DNA of 64,000 nt from Stomorhina lunata (taxonomy: Eukaryota > Arthropoda > Insecta > Diptera > Rhiniidae). The translations under genes and the position numbers were made by a program. Positions within the stretch are counted from its first letter, which is position 1, and each line of letters begins with the position of its first letter. Where the stretch lies: the NCBI GenBank assembly GCA_933228675.1, contig OW121741.1, forward strand, positions 71,746,629 to 71,810,628. The letters run 5' to 3'. The notes under the pieces were generated by a model. The model had not been told where the DNA came from. It worked only from the letters and a program-made list of their open reading frames with translations, and searched no databases. This document shows, one piece after another, positions 1 to 12,030 of this stretch.

Positions 1-532
1 AAAATTCTGACGTGCTACAGCAAAACGCCGAGACACGTATTTCTTTATTTTAAGCTTATTTTCATATAAAATTACATGTGTACTCAAAAAAAATTGATTT
101 TGTCGTACTGTGTAATAGATACGATGATAACATTTAGTATAAAGACGTTGTACAATATCGTTATTCAGCGCTATAGCGCCTAAAATAAACTTTCTAGAGG
201 GACAACATTCGACAAAAGTATTTCTGATCTTTTGAAAATTTCGGTATTGAAAATGGGCGAACTCGGTTCACATTTAGTGAAATCTCCCATAAAACCCTAA
301 CCGGGAATCACATAAATGCTGATAAATTAAATCACATTATAATTGCACATAGAACTATAGCAAAACTTTCCACACATCTTTCGGACAGATCGGAAGAACG
401 ATACATCCCAAATATTATTGATGAAGTATTTATTCATCTTAATTAGTTAACTAACTTCAGATAAATAGTCAAATCTTTTCTGACAAAGCCGATATCCACC
501 TATTCAAAAGCTATATATTTCACGTATGTATA

Positions 533-629
533 CACTGGAACCAGTTTTTGTGTTTTTTTGTGCGATCTAGATTTGTGCGATTTTTTTTTTGTGCGGTCCC
601 GAGTAATCGCACAAAAACAGGTTCCAGTG
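533..629. mobile_element. Palindromic Tc1/mariner-type MITE, 97 bp
   Basis: The ends are inverted repeats: CACTGGAACCAGTTTTTGTG at the left against CACTGGAACCTGTTTTTGTG read from the right, one mismatch in 20. A TA dinucleotide flanks each side (531-532 and 630-631). The other F3 copy, near 25810 in reverse, runs straight through this point with two bases (TC) where the TA target lies, so it is the empty site. The size, TIRs and TA duplication indicate a non-autonomous Tc1/mariner element. Confidence 0.85.
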
Positions 630-1555
630 TATAAAACTAAGAGCGTATACCCTGTAATTCTAAGGCTTGTACACATTGACAAAACAATCATTGGTAAAGC
701 TTTCATCTAAATCGGTCCGCTAACTTCAGAGTTTTACATAACTAATCAAGAACTTTTACTAGTTGGATGATACTTACGAATTAAAGTACACAAACCTCAC
801 TGGGCACTGCGTTTTTGGGTTGCATGCCAGAATACTTAATCTTCATCAAATCGATGTGCTCTTGCAAATCTTAGGGCATCTACATTTGGAAGCATCTTTT
901 CTGCATGGCTTGTCTGGTCTATCGAACTTTATTAAATGTTCGTAAAATAGTCACGTATATTGAAGCTACTGGCTGGCTTAAATAAGCATTCTCTACTTGT
1001 AGTCTAGTAATCATTATCTTTCACAAAGGGACCACTTTAGAACCCAAGTGAAGCTTCCCTAAACATTAGCCACCTGAACAACCTAACCTTTGGGTCCATA
1101 ACTATTCTAGACGATGACGCTACCGAAAAGCTTTTCGTTTTCCGACTCTTAATTTTAAAGACACTTTGACTATAATACTAGTATACCCAGCAAAAGTTAG
1201 GTAATAGCAAGTACTCTGGTAACTGGTTACCTTGTAATGATTACAACATACACTCCAAATAACTAATAAGTTATTACAGAAGTACTTATTTGTAAATAAA
1301 ATGGTAATATGAACTGAATGGCCCGGGTTCGAATCCCACCAAGACCAACATTTTTTTTTAATTTTTTTATTAAAAAAAGTCTTTTTAAATGATTTTTGAA
1401 TTTTAAGAATTAAATATTACCTTCTGTAAAAAAAAAAATTAAAAACTAACACACGGTAATGAAAAATTACCATCGTGAGTCATTTTTGATTATGTAGGGG
1501 ATGTTGGACACCAAACGCGGTTCTGAGTGGTCTTAACTTGGTAAGCCCAACTAAC

Positions 1556-1735
1556 CTTAGAAGGAGACGTCCGAAACTTCAATGGAATGACCAAGAAGAG
1601 GAACATTTTTCAATGCTTGGCCTATAAAATTGTAGAATATTTGCACAAGATCAAAGTCCACAGAAGTCTGAAATATAGTTACAACCTTATCAGGTTGTAA
1701 CTATAGGCCATTAAAGTAAGTAAGAGTCAATGTTA
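1556..1735 (+). pseudogene. LINE 3' end fragment inside the MITE
   Basis: Frame reading gives RRRPKLQWNDQEEE, matching the R-G-R-P-K-L-R-W-x-D-Q-V motif near the C-terminus of many insect non-LTR retrotransposon polyproteins. It is followed by a stretch ending GGCCATTAAAGTAAGTAAG, which looks like the LINE's 3' UTR with an AAGT-type tail. Related tails occur at 21120-21280, 37725-37890, 48225-48660 (minus), 61880-62000 (minus) and 63270-63370 (minus). The reading frame is degraded. Confidence 0.6.
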
Positions 1736-1968
1736 TATAAAAACTTATACAAGAAGGAAGATTTAAATTGTTTAAGTTTTAAAATAATTTAAAAAAAACT
1801 TCTTTATTGTTTACTATTATTAAACGTTTACAAAAAATCATGTAGAAATATTTTTCCAAAAATTACAACAAAGCAAAAAAATCAGGGAAAACAAAGTTAT
1901 TTTCACATGATTTTGGATCTAAAAGTAAAAATTGTATATATTAATTATAAGCTGCTAAGTTTTCAGCA

Positions 1969-2042
1969 TATGAAGTAGCTCAGTGGAAGAGTCTCCGCCT
2001 AGCAGTCGTAGGGTTCTGGGTTGGAGCCCCCATGGGGGCATA
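1969..2042 (+). tRNA. tRNA-Ala(AGC)-like sequence, probable pseudogene
   Basis: The 74-nt stretch has an A-box-like TAGCTCAGTGG, a D stem GCTC/GAGT, an anticodon loop CTAGCAG that would place AGC at 34-36, and a T-arm region (GGTTGGAGCCC; GGTTCGAGCCC in the second copy). The outer bases TATG and CATA can pair. The acceptor and anticodon stems contain mismatches and the T stem is imperfect. It lies inside a transposable element, so it is most likely a tRNA-derived internal domain and not a working tRNA gene. Confidence 0.4.
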
Positions 2043-2490
2043 CAAAAAAAATTGTATTTCGTTTAAAAAATATGTTTTTTTAAATAAAACAACAACAAAA
2101 GTTTTTGTTTTCCAATTGCTTTCCCAATTCATTACTTTTCTGCAATTGGTAAGTACTTGCCTCCAATGACATCCCCATGTTAATGTAATGACTTAAACAG
2201 TGAATGAGTAAGTAGTTCGTGTTCAATAGTTTAGCTGTTTAACTCATTATTTGGTAATGAAAAGTTTTCCTGGGATAACTAAATATTGCTAGGAATTATA
2301 TTTAGTATGAACAAAAGAAAATTAATATATCTACATATCAAATATTTGTGTGGGGCTCAACTAAGTCAGTAATCAGAAGCTATATAATTATCAATAAATT
2401 CTTACGATTTTGTTCTTTACTTTACTTTTGGAAGGGTATCCAAGGTTCGGCAAAGCCGGTTTGACTTTAGATTTAGATATAAGTATGTAT

Positions 2491-3300
2491 ATAATTTTTT
2501 TTATTTTCCTTTTTTACATTGATTTACCCACACGTATTAAAAATTATTGTTATTTCTCAGTTAAATCATAAAACTTTGATTTTCACATTAAGTTAAGTAT
2601 GTCGTAATAGTTATGAGTTTCTTAAATGTTTAGAACTTATGTACTTAATTTAAAGTACTATTTCATATTAGCAGAAATTTACAGTTATTGTAAAATTGTT
2701 TAATTTCAAACAGCTAATAGTACTTACATTAGGGTACAATAGAGCGTCTCGAAAAAATAAAGTTCGCCGTACACCATTGAATATAAAGTATTGCTTTGAG
2801 ACAGTTTCGAAACACTGGGGTCGCCAAAATACATTTTTCGTTATATCTTCGGTATTTACAGTCGGATCTTATTGTGTGGTATATACATGTTTTTGTCTCG
2901 AGGAGGCCAATATTTTGCTTTAATAGTGATTGGTCTCAGATATCCGGTTCTAGCACTTATCCATCATACCTCAGTTCCTACCACCCTAATGTACCTCCCT
3001 AATATCAGAAAATTAAAGCTCTTGAAAAATAGTTAAACTTTTACTAAGGAAGTTTTTTTGATAACTCCAACCAAACTATTAAAAACAAGGAATTTTTGTC
3101 TTTGCAGCACATTGGGGTCGCCAAAATACATTTTTCGTTTTGTTTTGAAAATAATTTAATTTTCAAAACAAATAAAATTACAATTTTTGGTTTTGTATGA
3201 AAAAATGTTTACTTTTGAATTGAAAAAGGCAATTAATCCACTTTCAAAACAAATAAAACGAAAAATTTTGTTTCAAAAAATTTTGCCAAGTATTTTTTAT
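2491..3300. other. AT-rich stretch without recognised gene
   Basis: No gene is supported. A short direct repeat, CACTGGGGTCGCCAAAATAC, occurs at about 2811 and again at about 3108. Around 3150-3270 are repeated phrases such as CCACTTTCAAAACAAATAAA, which recur at 7440-7600 on the far side of the satellite. The satellite therefore seems to lie inside, or to have expanded within, one older repeat. Confidence 0.5.
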
Positions 3301-6300
3301 TACAAACTTCCTATAAAAAGTAAATTCTCGAAAAAATTCCTATAAAAAGTAAATTTTTGAAAAATTTGCTATATTAAGTAAATTTTTGAAAAAATTTCCT
3401 AAAGTAAAAAGTAAATTTTTGAAAACTTTCCTATAAAAAGTAAATGTTTGAAAAATTTCATAAAAAAAAGAAAATTTTTGAAAAGTTTAATTTTCGAAAA
3501 ATTTCCTATAAAAAATAAAATTTCGAAAAGTTTCCTATAAAAAGTAAATTTTTGAAAAGTTTCCTATAAAAAGTAAATTTTTGAAAAATTTCCTATAAAA
3601 AGTAAATTTTTGAAAAATTTCCTATAAAAAGTAAATTTTTGAAAAATTTCCTATAAAAAGTAAATTTTTGAAAAATTTCCTATAAAAAATAAATTTTTGA
3701 AAAGTTTCCTATAAAAAGTAAATTTTTGAAAAATTTCCTATAAAATGTAAATTTTTGAAAAGATTCCTATAAAAAGTAGATTTTTGAAAAATTTCCTATA
3801 AAAAGTAAATTTTTGAAAAGTTTCCTATAAAAAGTAAATTTTTGAAAAGTTTCCTATAAAAAGTAAATTTTTGAAAAATTTCATATAAAAAGTAAATTTT
3901 TGAAAAAGTTCCTATAAAAAGTAAATTTTTGAAAAATTTCCTATAAAAAGTAAATTTTTGAAAAATTTCCTATAAAAGTAAATTTTTGAAAAATTTCCTA
4001 TAAAAAGTAAATTTTTGGAAAATTTCCTATAAAAAGTAAGTTTTTGAAAAATTCAATATAAAAAGTAAATTTTTTAAAAATTTCCTGTAAAAAATAATTT
4101 TTTTAAAAATTTCCTATAAAAAGTGAATTTTTAAAAACCTTGCTATAAAAAGTAAATTTTTGAAAAATTTCCTATAAAAAGTAAATTTTTGAAAAATTTC
4201 CTATAAAAAGTAAATTTTTGAAAAATTTCCTATAAAAAGTAAATTTTTGAAAAATTTCCTATAAAAAGTAAATTTTTGAAAAATTTCCTATAAAAAGTAA
4301 ATTTTTGAAAAATTTCCTATCAAAAGTAAATTTTTGAAAAATTTCCTATAAAAAGTAAATTTTTTAAAAATTTCCTATAAAAAGTAAATTTTTGAAAAAT
4401 TTCCTACAAAAAGTAAATTTTTAAAAAATCTCCGGTAAAAAGTAAATTTTTTAAAAATTTCCTATAAAAAGTAAATTTTTAGAAATTTCCTATAAAAAGT
4501 GAATTTTTGAAAACTTTCCTATAAAAAGTAAATTTTTGAAAAATTACCTATAAAAAGTAAATTTTTGAAAAATTTCCTATAAAAAGTAAATTTTTGAAAA
4601 ACTTCCTATAAAAAGTAAATTTTTGAAAAACTTCCTATAAAAAGTAAATTTTTGAAAAATTTCCTATAAAAAGTAAATTTTTGAAAAATTTCTTATAAAA
4701 GTAAATTTTTGAAAAATATTCCTATAAAAAGTAAATTTTGAAAATTTCCTATAAAAAGTAAATTTTTGAAAAATTTCCTATAAAAAGTAAATTTTTGAAA
4801 AATTTCCTATAAAAAGTAAATTTTTGAAAAATTTCCTATAAAAAGTAAATTTTTGAAAAATTTCCTATAAAAAGTAAATTTTTGAAAAATTTCCTATAAA
4901 AAGTAAATTTTTTAAAAATTTCCTATAAAAAGTAAATTTTTGAAAAATTTCCTACAAAAAGTAAATTTTTAAAAAATCTCCGGTAAAAAGTAAATTTTTT
5001 AAAAATTTCCTATAAAAAGTAAATTTTTAAAAATTTCCTATAAAAAGTAAATTTTTGAAAAATATTCCTATAAAAAGTAAATTTTTGAAAATTTCCTATA
5101 AAAAGTAAATTTTTGAAAAATTTCCTATAAAAAGTAAATTTTTGAAAAATTTCCTATCAAAAGTAAATTTTTGAAAAATTTCCTATAAAAAGTGAATTTT
5201 TGAAACCTATAAAAGTAAATTTTTGAAAAATTTCCTATAAAAAGTAAATTTTTGGAAAATTTCCTATAAAAAGTAAGTTTTTGAAAAATTCAATATAAAA
5301 AGTAAATTTTTTAAAAATTTCCTGTAAAAAATAATTTTTTTAAAAATTTCCTATAAAAAGTGAATTTTTGAAAACCTTGCTATAAAAAGTAAATTTTTGA
5401 AAAATTTCCTATAAAAAGTAAATTTTTGAAAAATTTCCTATAAAAAGTAAATTTTTGAAAAATTTCCTATAAAAAGTAAATTTTTGAAAAATTTCCTATA
5501 AAAAGTAAATTTTTGAAAAATTTCCTATCAAAAGTAAATTTTTGAAAAATTTCCTATAAAAAGTAAATTTTTTAAAAATTTCCTATAAAAAGTAAATTTT
5601 TGAAAAATTTCCTACAAAAAGTAAATTTTTAAAAAATCTCCGGTAAAAAGTAAATTTTTTAAAAATTTCCTATAAAAAGTAAATTTTTAAAAATTTCCTA
5701 TAAAAAGTGAATTTTTGAAAACTTTCCTATAAAAAGTAAATTTTTGAAAAATTACCTATAAAAAGTAAATTTTTGAAAAATTTCCTATAAAAAGTAAATT
5801 TTTGAAAAACTTCCTATAAAAAGTAAATTTTTGAAAAACTTCCTATAAAAAGTAAATTTTTGAAAAATTTCCTATAAAAAGTAAATTTTTGAAAAATTTC
5901 TTATAAAAGTAAATTTTTGAAAAATATTCCTATAAAAAGTAAATTTTGAAAATTTCCTATAAAAAGTAAATTTTTGAAAAATTTCCTATAAAAAGTAAAT
6001 TTTTGAAAAATTTCCTATAAAAAGTAAATTTTTGAAAAATTTCCTATAAAAAGTAAATTTTTGAAAAATTTCCTATAAAAAGTAAATTTTTGAAAAATTT
6101 CCTATAAAAAGTAAATTTTTTAAAAATTTCCTATAAAAAGTAAATTTTTGAAAAATTTCCTACAAAAAGTAAATTTTTAAAAAATCTCCGGTAAAAAGTA
6201 AATTTTTTAAAAATTTCCTATAAAAAGTAAATTTTTAAAAATTTCCTATAAAAAGTAAATTTTTGAAAAATATTCCTATAAAAAGTAAATTTTTGAAAAT

Positions 6301-7170
6301 TTCCTATAAAAAGTAAATTTTTGAAAAATTTCCTATAAAAAGTAAATTTTTGAAAAATTTCCTATAAAAAGTAAATTTTTGAAAAATTTCCTATAAAAAG
6401 TGAATTTTTGAAAACCTTCCTATAAAAAGTAAATTTTTGAAAAATTTCCTATAAAAAGTAAATTTTTGAAAAATTTCCTATAAAAAGTAAATTTTTGAAA
6501 TATTTCCTATAAAAAGTAAATTTTTGAAAAATTACCTATAAAAAGTAAATTTTTGAAAAATTACCTATAAAAAGTAAATTTTTGAAAAATTTCCTATAAA
6601 AAGTAAATTTTTAAAAAATTTCCTATAAAAAGTAAATTTTTGAAAAATTTCCTATAAAAAGTAAATTTTTGAAAAATTTCCTATCAAAAGTAAATTTTTG
6701 AAAAATGTCCTATCAAAAGTAAGTTTTTGAAAAATTTCCTATAAAAAGTAAATTTCTAAAAAATCTCCGGTAAAAAGAAAATTTTTTAAAAATTTCCTAT
6801 AAAAAGTAAATTTTTAAAAATTTCCTATAAAAAGTGAATTTTTGAAAACTTTCCTATAAAAAGTAAATTTTTGAAAAATTTCCTATAAAAAGTAAATTTT
6901 TGAAAAATTTGCTATTAAAAGTAAATTTTTCAAAAATTTCCTACAAAAAGGAAATTTTTGAAAAATTTCCTATGAAAAGTAAATCTTTGAAAAATTTCCT
7001 ATAAAAAACAAATCTTTGAAAAATTTCCTATAGAAACTAAATTTTCCAAAAAAATCCTATAAAAAGTAAATTTTTGAAAAATTTCCTATAAAAAATAAAT
7101 TTTTGAAAATTTTCCTTTAAAAAGTAAATTTTTGAAAAATTTCCCATAAAAAGTAAATTTTTTAAAAAAT
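3301..7170. repeat. 29-bp satellite array, 3.9 kb
   Basis: Roughly 130 head-to-tail units of about 29 bp, with the core CCTATAAAAAGTAAATTTTT followed by GAAAAATTT. Units near both edges are more divergent than central ones. Variant units carrying TCCGG occur at 4431, 4979, 5639, 6187 and 6766; the spacing 548, 660, 548 shows a higher-order repeat of about 1208 bp. The TTGGAAAA variant at 4015 recurs at 5252, 1237 bp later, which is one extra monomer. No coding frame is present. Confidence 0.95.
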
Positions 7171-7323
7171 TAAAAATCATTCCGCCAAATTTTCATTTTT
7201 TTTTTAAATGTAATTAATTTCTAATACTTTTGAATACCAATTAAAGCAAACTTAGACTCGTACAATTATGGAAATAAGGTTAACTTTTACTCTGTTTGAG
7301 TAAATATTTTTATTAGAATTTAA

Positions 7324-7419
7324 TGTGGGATTTATATAACACAAGCGACTGACAATTGATTGAAATTTATTTATAAATTTCACTCAATCGTCAGTCGCTT
7401 GAGTTGTATTAACCCCACA
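7324..7419. mobile_element. PIF/Harbinger-type palindromic MITE, copy 1
   Basis: An almost complete hairpin: TGTGGGATTTATATAACACA at the left pairs with the inverted right end. It is flanked by TAA on both sides (7321-7323 and 7420-7422). A related element at 13992-14120 is flanked by TTA. Three-base TWA duplications suggest the PIF/Harbinger superfamily; no transposase is present. Confidence 0.7.
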
Positions 7420-7422
7420 TAA

Positions 7423-7947
7423 AAATGCTTTGGACTTAACCCACTTTAAAAAAAAATATTTTGTTTGAAGAAACATTTCCTTTTGAAATTAAAAATATAT
7501 TGGACTTAATCCACTTTCAAAACAAATAAATTTGAAAATTTTATTTTGTTTGAATAATATTTTATATTAAATTTAAAAATATATGGGACTTAAACCACTT
7601 TCAAAATAAAAAATTGTATCAAATCGTTAACCCAAAATGTTTGACTGTCAATATTTCAGTAAGTTTTGTAAATTTAAAATTAATTACTTTTCGCATAGTA
7701 AGATCTACAATTGCAGAAACTTTCCCCATCATTAGCTTAATTTGTCTGGAATGTGGACTTACTTCACTTTCAAAATAAAGTCTTCAAGTACATTTAACAG
7801 GGTACAAAATCTATTAAAATATCAAACATTTGGTAAACAATTAAAGCTTTTTAAATTCATAATAAATTTCCTAATATTGATTGAAATCTTATATTATAGG
7901 TTCTTTTATCCTCTAATTCAATAAAAATTGTCTTGTACCAACTTTTT
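7423..7947. other. AT-rich stretch, old repeat remnants
   Basis: It contains repeated phrases (GGACTTAATCCACTTTC near 7503, GGACTTAAACCACTTTC near 7587) that match the left flank of the satellite at 3230-3260. No gene is supported. Confidence 0.4.
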
Positions 7948-8705
7948 ATACCTACCATCAAAAAGAATGGGGAGTATCTCAATTGTCATTCTGTTTGAAA
8001 TTTCCTTAATATTGGGTTTAAAACCAAAAACGATATATATTCTGAATCCTTACTAAAATTTTAAGATGATTGATAGATGTCTGTCTGTCTGTCTGTATGT
8101 TGAAAGCACGATAAGGCCTAAACGAAAGGAGTTAGGTCACTGAAACTTGACAAAGATATTCATCCCGTATAGCTTCGTCTATTATTCGTCTATTAATCGA
8201 TTATTTGCTAATAAATGACAAATTATAACAGCTATGATAATAAAAATATAAAATAATATAAAATTTCATCGAAATCGGTTCACATTTAATCATAGCTCCC
8301 ATACAAAACACTTACGGAAACAGCCTAAATTCCACCATAAATACACTTTATACTCGGTCACCATTTGACAATAGCTCCCATATAAGAACTTACGGAAACA
8401 CAAAACAAAAAGAGCTATGGAAACAAAGTTCTCCAAAAGTATTTTTGATATCTTCAGAAAGTTGTGTGTTCAAAATTGACGAAATCGGTTCACATTTGAC
8501 GGCTATGACGGCTAAATTTAGAATAGAGAAGTCTTATGGAATTATTGGTCAGTATATAAAATTTTATAGGAATCGGTCCATACTTGACTATAGCTTTCAT
8601 GTAAAAAACACTCCCGGAAACCAAAAAAAATGTATCAAAGGCCTGTTAAAAGCTATTAAATTAGAAAGTGTTCAAAAATCTAAAAACTCGCGCATTGATT
8701 GACCC
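7948..8705 (-). repeat. F1 dispersed repeat, fragment
   Basis: It begins with TATACCTACCATCAAAAAGA, the inverted F1 inner end, and continues through CTGTCTGTCTGTCTG and the recurring phrases for a sequence in which ACCGATT follows CAAATGTGA. It matches the 3' part of F1 copies at 12031 and 44771 in reverse. The short open frame at 8445-8702 is a repeat frame shared with other copies and not a gene. Confidence 0.7.
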
Positions 8706-10142
8706 AACCTCGGAAATTGAAATAAATTTTAAAACTTTACAGTGAAAACGTCAGTTGCCAAATGCCAGGACTGGTATTGCCCAATATCGAAATATCAAAT
8801 TCAACCCTAATAATTTTTCTGCTAGTTCGCTACTTTTACTAGAGAGCTGCCTTATATTTTAATGAATATTTATCAACGAAAAACAAATTTTTTCTTTTGG
8901 AAATATTTTCAATAAACGTGTATTTTAAACGCATAAACCCCTTTATCTGGTTACGAAGAAGTTCCGGAATGAAATGAAGTTATTGGTTACCAAATCATTA
9001 CGGCGGAATTCACATTAAAAATTGTTATAGAACAGCGTGGGGTACTATTTTAGTTTTCCTATCGCCAGTGGTAGGGATTGTTGTTGTAATATACATAATT
9101 TGTTTTCGTGTTGCCTATCACTGTTATAAAACATGAGTTGCCAGTAGACTGCACCGAGATTGCCCAATCTCTAAATATAAATAGCAACCATCGCTGAATT
9201 TAAAATTGTGTTGACAAATCTACATATGATATTATTTATATAGAAACTTAAACTATTTTCCATTTCATATTTAAATACCCACTGTATGATTCATTGAATT
9301 GTGGAACCTTATTATTATTTTTCTAAATTTGTGTGACCTAATGTCTCTTTGTCATTCTGATAAAACGAAATATTATATGAAAAATATTTGTTATTCCAAA
9401 AACAGAAGTTTGCTGATAATTTAAGTAAAAGTAACAACCACAACAACAATTCAAAATATTATTTAAATATTCTTTTAGAATTTATTATCAAAAACTTATG
9501 TGCGCCAACAGATTCTAACAAATTGTCTGGGTCCTCAAGAACACACAAAGAGGGTGCGAAAATTATTCATAAACAATTTAAATAATTGAAAATTTTAAAT
9601 ACGATGACAAAAAGGGAATTCATTCAGAAGAGAAGAATCATAGAAATCTCGCTGGCTTAACACGCAAGGGCTCTAAGTCCATATTTAAATATTTTAAGAA
9701 GTCAAAAACAACATTTTTTTTATTTATTTTTTTAGGGACTGTATTTTTACAAAATAACATTTTGTGCAATTAAAATATCAAATTCTAAAAAAAGAAGCTT
9801 TAAATTATAAGCGCGCGACGATATTATACTGAATCCATAAGCTGTAAGCAATAAAAATTTAAACTTTTTAGTTATAATTCAAAAGTAAATACATAGATAA
9901 GTAAAAAACGTATACATAATTATTTTTTTTTAGTTTTTCCATATCTAAAACGTTTTTTTATTTTTTTATCTCAAAAGGTTATTGACTGAATTATTTACTT
10001 ATCTTCGCCGAGCCCAAAACTATAAAAATTTGATAGTAGAATCGAACCTATATAGTCATGTCATTATACTTTTCAAAACAAAATTAGGTTTTTTCATTTC
10101 CCAACTATTTTTTTAATCCTCCTGATTTTGTTTTACTCTAAG
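8706..10142. other. No gene recognised
   Basis: AT-rich sequence without homopolymer arrays or long open frames. A weak direct similarity (ATTGCCCAAT followed by a TCGAAATATC-like stretch) occurs at about 8776 and 9158. The 65-codon frame at 9388-9585 has no recognisable motif, and I do not call it. Confidence 0.4.
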
Positions 10143-10150
10143 ATAAACAG

Positions 10151-11963
10151 CAGAGGTTCGAAAGGCTCAATTCCTAATTCCATATTTTAAAATCAAATTT
10201 ATTTTAGTGTTTATATCATTCCCATAATACATTCACCTGAATCAAGTCATAAGCCTTAACTTTTAAGAATTAATTCTTAGGGAATTTAAAATCAGTTAGA
10301 TTTAATTTAAATTATTTCAATTCTTAATCTTATACAAAAATAATTAAAAATTTTATAAACAAATCATTTTGTAAAGGCATACAAAAATAAATGTATTCAA
10401 ACGAACCCTACAGTTCCAAAATATATAATACCTATAAAAGAGCGGAATAAAATAAATCTCAACGAAACAAGTCCTTAACCATAAAATAAGTTTCAGGATT
10501 GCATTAGGGATTAAATATCATTTAATACCCATGAAAAAAATTCCCCATTTTAGAGGATAAAGAAATGACTCTTTCTTAAGTTAATGGGTTAAAAAAGGGT
10601 TTTTAAGCTGAGATGATTTCCATCTCGATTTTAACAAAACCGTGGACTTGGTTTGTCTAAAAAACATGTATGAAAAGTCATATGATTAAAATGTGATTTA
10701 TTCATTATCGACATACATACATATGTATATTTACATTTTCTAATTGTACTAAATTTTGTAATTTTATTCTAATTCCATCATAATTGTGTATGTATCTCAG
10801 CTATGTAATATATCTTCCTGCTAAGGGACTAATGTTTTGTAGACCTGTAGGGCATATACAAATAACATTTTTGTGGAAAAATTCAAAAGTTTATTAAGTT
10901 GACTTAGGCGAAATTTAAAAAAAATAAAAAAATTCTTTGTTATTGGTCATAAGATCAGAAAAACTATTTAAAATAAAATATAGATACATATAAAACTAAA
11001 GATTTTTTGTACACATAATCTATAATCTCATCCAGATTCGAAAACATATAAAATCCATTATTTCGCAGCAACACAACAAAACCAGAGATAATGTACTCTT
11101 ACATATTAGCACATTTTACATGTATATGTATGTATTTACAAAAACTAATGTCACAAAAAACAAATTATTTTTATAAATTTTTTTAGAAAAAATTTTTAAT
11201 TAAGCAGATTCCTTCACTGATTGAATTTCTGGTAAAGATTAGGTCATTATAAACGAAGGACCATTAATATTACTATATTCCTGCATATCTAAATATCTTT
11301 TAAAAGTTATAGTTTAACAAATAAATGCAAAATATACACAAGTTTGCGGTGAAATAGCCACATTAGGGTAGTTCCGTTTTTTTGAACGAACATTAAAGAA
11401 TACATGCATACTTTTATTAAATGTGTATGCTTTCTGATAAAGCATAAGAATATTTTAATAGGTTATGATAAATTTTGTTCTATTTTATATCTAGGGTTTT
11501 TACAAACAATGTATATCGCACTTGATATAATAATACCCTATAAATTAAAACTTCAATTTTCATTTTTTGGTTTGATATACTTTTATTCAATGAGTGGTAT
11601 AGTTTAAAAAACTTTTCCCTCGAAAAAGTCAGAATTTAAGTTTTTGATTTAAAATCAAGTATCTTTAGTTTATATCCACCCTAATGATTTGCACAAAATG
11701 AATTTTCAAAAAATATTTTAATTCAATTTGGACTGGTTTTAATTAAGAATAAAAAATGTTAATCCAAATTGGAGTAGAGGAATGAAGAAACATTTTATTC
11801 ATTCAAGTTGATTTTAAATTCCCATGTGAATCAATTCACTATGAATTAAAAATCAACACATTTTTTTTAATTGTTTTATGGGAATTAAACTTAAGGTATT
11901 GTTAAATCATTTTTGAATTCCTAGGAATTAAGCTAATATTTAATTAAGCCTTTCGAAGCTCTG
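10151..11963. mobile_element. hAT-type non-autonomous element, 1.8 kb
   Basis: The terminal inverted repeats are CAGAGGTTCGAAAGGCTCAA at the left and CAGAGCTTCGAAAGGCTTAA read from the right, two mismatches in the first 20. The 8-bp ATAAACAG is duplicated exactly (10143-10150 and 11964-11971). An 8-bp TSD and CAG ends are the hAT signature. The interior is AT-rich and has no transposase frame; it contains small inverted motifs and repeated GAATTAA phrases. Confidence 0.9.
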
Positions 11964-12030
11964 ATAAACAGACAATATGTCGGAAGCTATTTTGACGGAC
12001 ATGCACAATTTCTAATGACTTTTAAAGTTA

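Larger units (their letters stand above)
1186..2274. mobile_element. CCCAG-family MITE, copy 1
   Basis: The termini are inverted: CCCAGCAAAAGTT at the left and CCCAGGAAAACTT read from the right. The element interrupts F3 at an ATA present on both sides (1183-1185 and 2275-2277). The uninterrupted F3 copy near 24935-24950 (reverse strand) supplies the empty site. A second copy at 37132-38430 is similar along its whole length. Inside are a B-box-like GGTTCGAATCC near 1326, a LINE 3' tail at 1556-1735 and a tRNA-like sequence at 1969-2042. No transposase frame is visible, so it is non-autonomous, and its superfamily is unresolved. Confidence 0.75.
160..2490 (-). repeat. F3 dispersed repeat copy, interrupted
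   Basis: This stretch matches, in reverse orientation, the F3 copy at 24847-26155. Recognisable shared parts are 180-480, 640-1185 and, after a nested MITE, 2275-2320. The F3 terminus with its hairpin lies near 2440-2480, where a degraded TTCGGCAAAGCCGG can be read. Two younger insertions break it: a 97-bp TA-flanked MITE at 533-629 and a 1.09-kb MITE at 1186-2274. The short open frames here are not genes. Positions 1-159 show nothing I can recognise. Confidence 0.75.

Noticed and set aside
1315..1345. A second tRNA gene from GGTTCGAATCC
   Set aside because: Only a T-arm-like piece is present; no A box or anticodon arm lies at the right distance.
3301..7170. Possible coding repeats or a CRISPR-like array
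   Set aside because: The 29-bp units are contiguous, have stops in all frames and vary by single bases, as in a satellite.
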